Positions 63,418 through 64,000 of a stretch of 64,000 bases of DNA are shown piece after piece (within the stretch, counting starts at the first letter, position 1; every line of letters begins with the position of its first letter). A model generated the notes under the pieces. It had not been told where the DNA came from. It did not search any database and saw only the letters and a list, made by a program, of their open reading frames with translations. The stretch lies in the NCBI RefSeq assembly GCF_007827275.1, contig NZ_VISE01000001.1, forward strand, positions 3,720,001-3,784,000, given 5' to 3'. The position numbers and the translations under genes were made by a program. The stretch comes from Gillisia sp. Hel_I_86 (lineage in GTDB: Bacteria; Bacteroidota; Bacteroidia; Flavobacteriales; Flavobacteriaceae).

Positions 63418-63915
63418 ATGAAAAATATAAAAACCCTTATTGGAATTTTAACCTTATGTTTTTCTTTTACAGCCTTCCCTCAAGCAACAGCATCTTTCAA
63501 TGCATCGGTTACGATTATAGAACCAATTGGAATCACCACTACCTCAGATCTTAAGTTTGCCAACGTAGACGCTAAAAACGGTGGAGAAATAACCCTTACA
63601 CCTAATAGTACGAGAGCTACTTCTGGAGATGTGGAATTGACCGATGGTGGAACTGCTTCAGCTGCATCTTTCGAGATCACTGGCGAAGCCGGATATACGT
63701 ATGAAGTTACTTTGCCTAGCAATAACTATGTATTATCTAATGGAAGTGAAACTATGGAGATCACTAATTTTACTTCAGACTTTAATAATGATAACGTACT
63801 AGCAGTTGGATCACAAACCATTAATGTAGGTGCAACCCTAAAAGTAAATCCTAATCAAACTCCGGGAACCTATGTTAATCAAGATGGATTTAATATAACT
63901 GTTAATTACAACTAG
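63418..63915 (+). CDS. DUF4402 secreted protein
   Basis: A 165-residue protein. Signal peptide MKNIKTLIGILTLCFSFTAF is followed by a beta-rich domain with ASFNASVTIIEPIGITTTSDLKFANVDAKNGGEITL and the end strand LKVNPNQTPGTYVNQDGFNITVNYN. This is the DUF4402 pattern, related to pilin/adhesin-like surface proteins that often occur in tandem copies. More copies may lie beyond the right edge. The function is not established. Confidence 0.88.
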   Translation: MKNIKTLIGILTLCFSFTAFPQATASFNASVTIIEPIGITTTSDLKFANVDAKNGGEITLTPNSTRATSGDVELTDGGTASAASFEITGEAGYTYEVTLPSNNYVLSNGSETMEITNFTSDFNNDNVLAVGSQTINVGATLKVNPNQTPGTYVNQDGFNITVNYN

Positions 63916-64000
63916 AATATATATCATCTACTATATCTTTAGGTATTACCCATAAACACATACTACACTTCTACCTTCAACTTTTTTCCTGCTTTCTTTT

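Noticed and set aside
1-64000. tRNA, rRNA or riboswitch genes
   Set aside because: By eye I found no cloverleaf, conserved rRNA segment or recognisable riboswitch core. A covariance-model search would be needed to be certain.

Overview
The window looks like a chromosome segment of a member of Bacteroidota, most likely a marine Flavobacteriaceae. It is AT-rich. At least ten genes are preceded by the Bacteroidota -7 promoter element TAnnTTTG. Gene content is typical of the family: DUF4402 and DUF885 proteins, TamA/TamB, a Wzi-like capsule protein, a KTSC/J-domain protein and bifunctional ThrA. The genus cannot be fixed from the sequence alone.

Layout. 1-3065: threonine operon (thrA, then thrB running off the left edge), with a possible leader peptide and palindromes upstream. 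3442-8903: SnoaL-like protein, a MoxR-type ATPase + VWA pair, a PAP2 phosphatase and an EEP-fold protein. 8900-11437: a decaying two-component cluster (a receiver with a deletion, a PAS kinase-like gene broken by an in-frame TAA, and an intact receiver). 11723-22961: surface polysaccharide locus with Wzi-like porin, CpsB-type phosphatase, Wzc kinase, Wza export lipoprotein, and five genes in the order expected of a bacillosamine-like undecaprenyl-linked sugar pathway (4,6-dehydratase, aminotransferase, acetyltransferase, phosphoglycosyltransferase, GT4). 23109-25768: an IS4-family element with an IS630-family element inserted inside it.

26045-42889: mostly housekeeping and stress genes (two DEAD-box helicases, LpxD, PhoD-like phosphatase, two pirins, DUF885 peptidase, RlmF, DJ-1/PfpI protein, Crp-type regulator), interrupted by palindromic repeat clusters around a small GIY-YIG gene. 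42987-47357: a tightly packed three-gene operon (helical AAA-type ATPase, MscS-like membrane protein, cation/proton antiporter) that matches no system I can name. 47556-64000: cold-shock protein, a cupin gene broken by an in-frame TAG, FAD oxidoreductase, stress proteins, upp, the tamB-tamA operon, an OmpA lipoprotein, DoxX and a DUF4402 protein.

Intergenic space carries two families of short interspersed repeats. One is about 150 bp, MITE-like, with TATCCG-type ends and exchangeable hairpin cores. The other is an ~85 bp palindrome with TGTCATTC ends. I saw no tRNA, rRNA or CRISPR array.

The best candidates for new biology are the ATPase/MscS/antiporter operon, the GIY-YIG gene bracketed by palindromic repeats, and the modular repeat family. 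The decayed signalling cluster and the nested insertion sequences record recent genome change.
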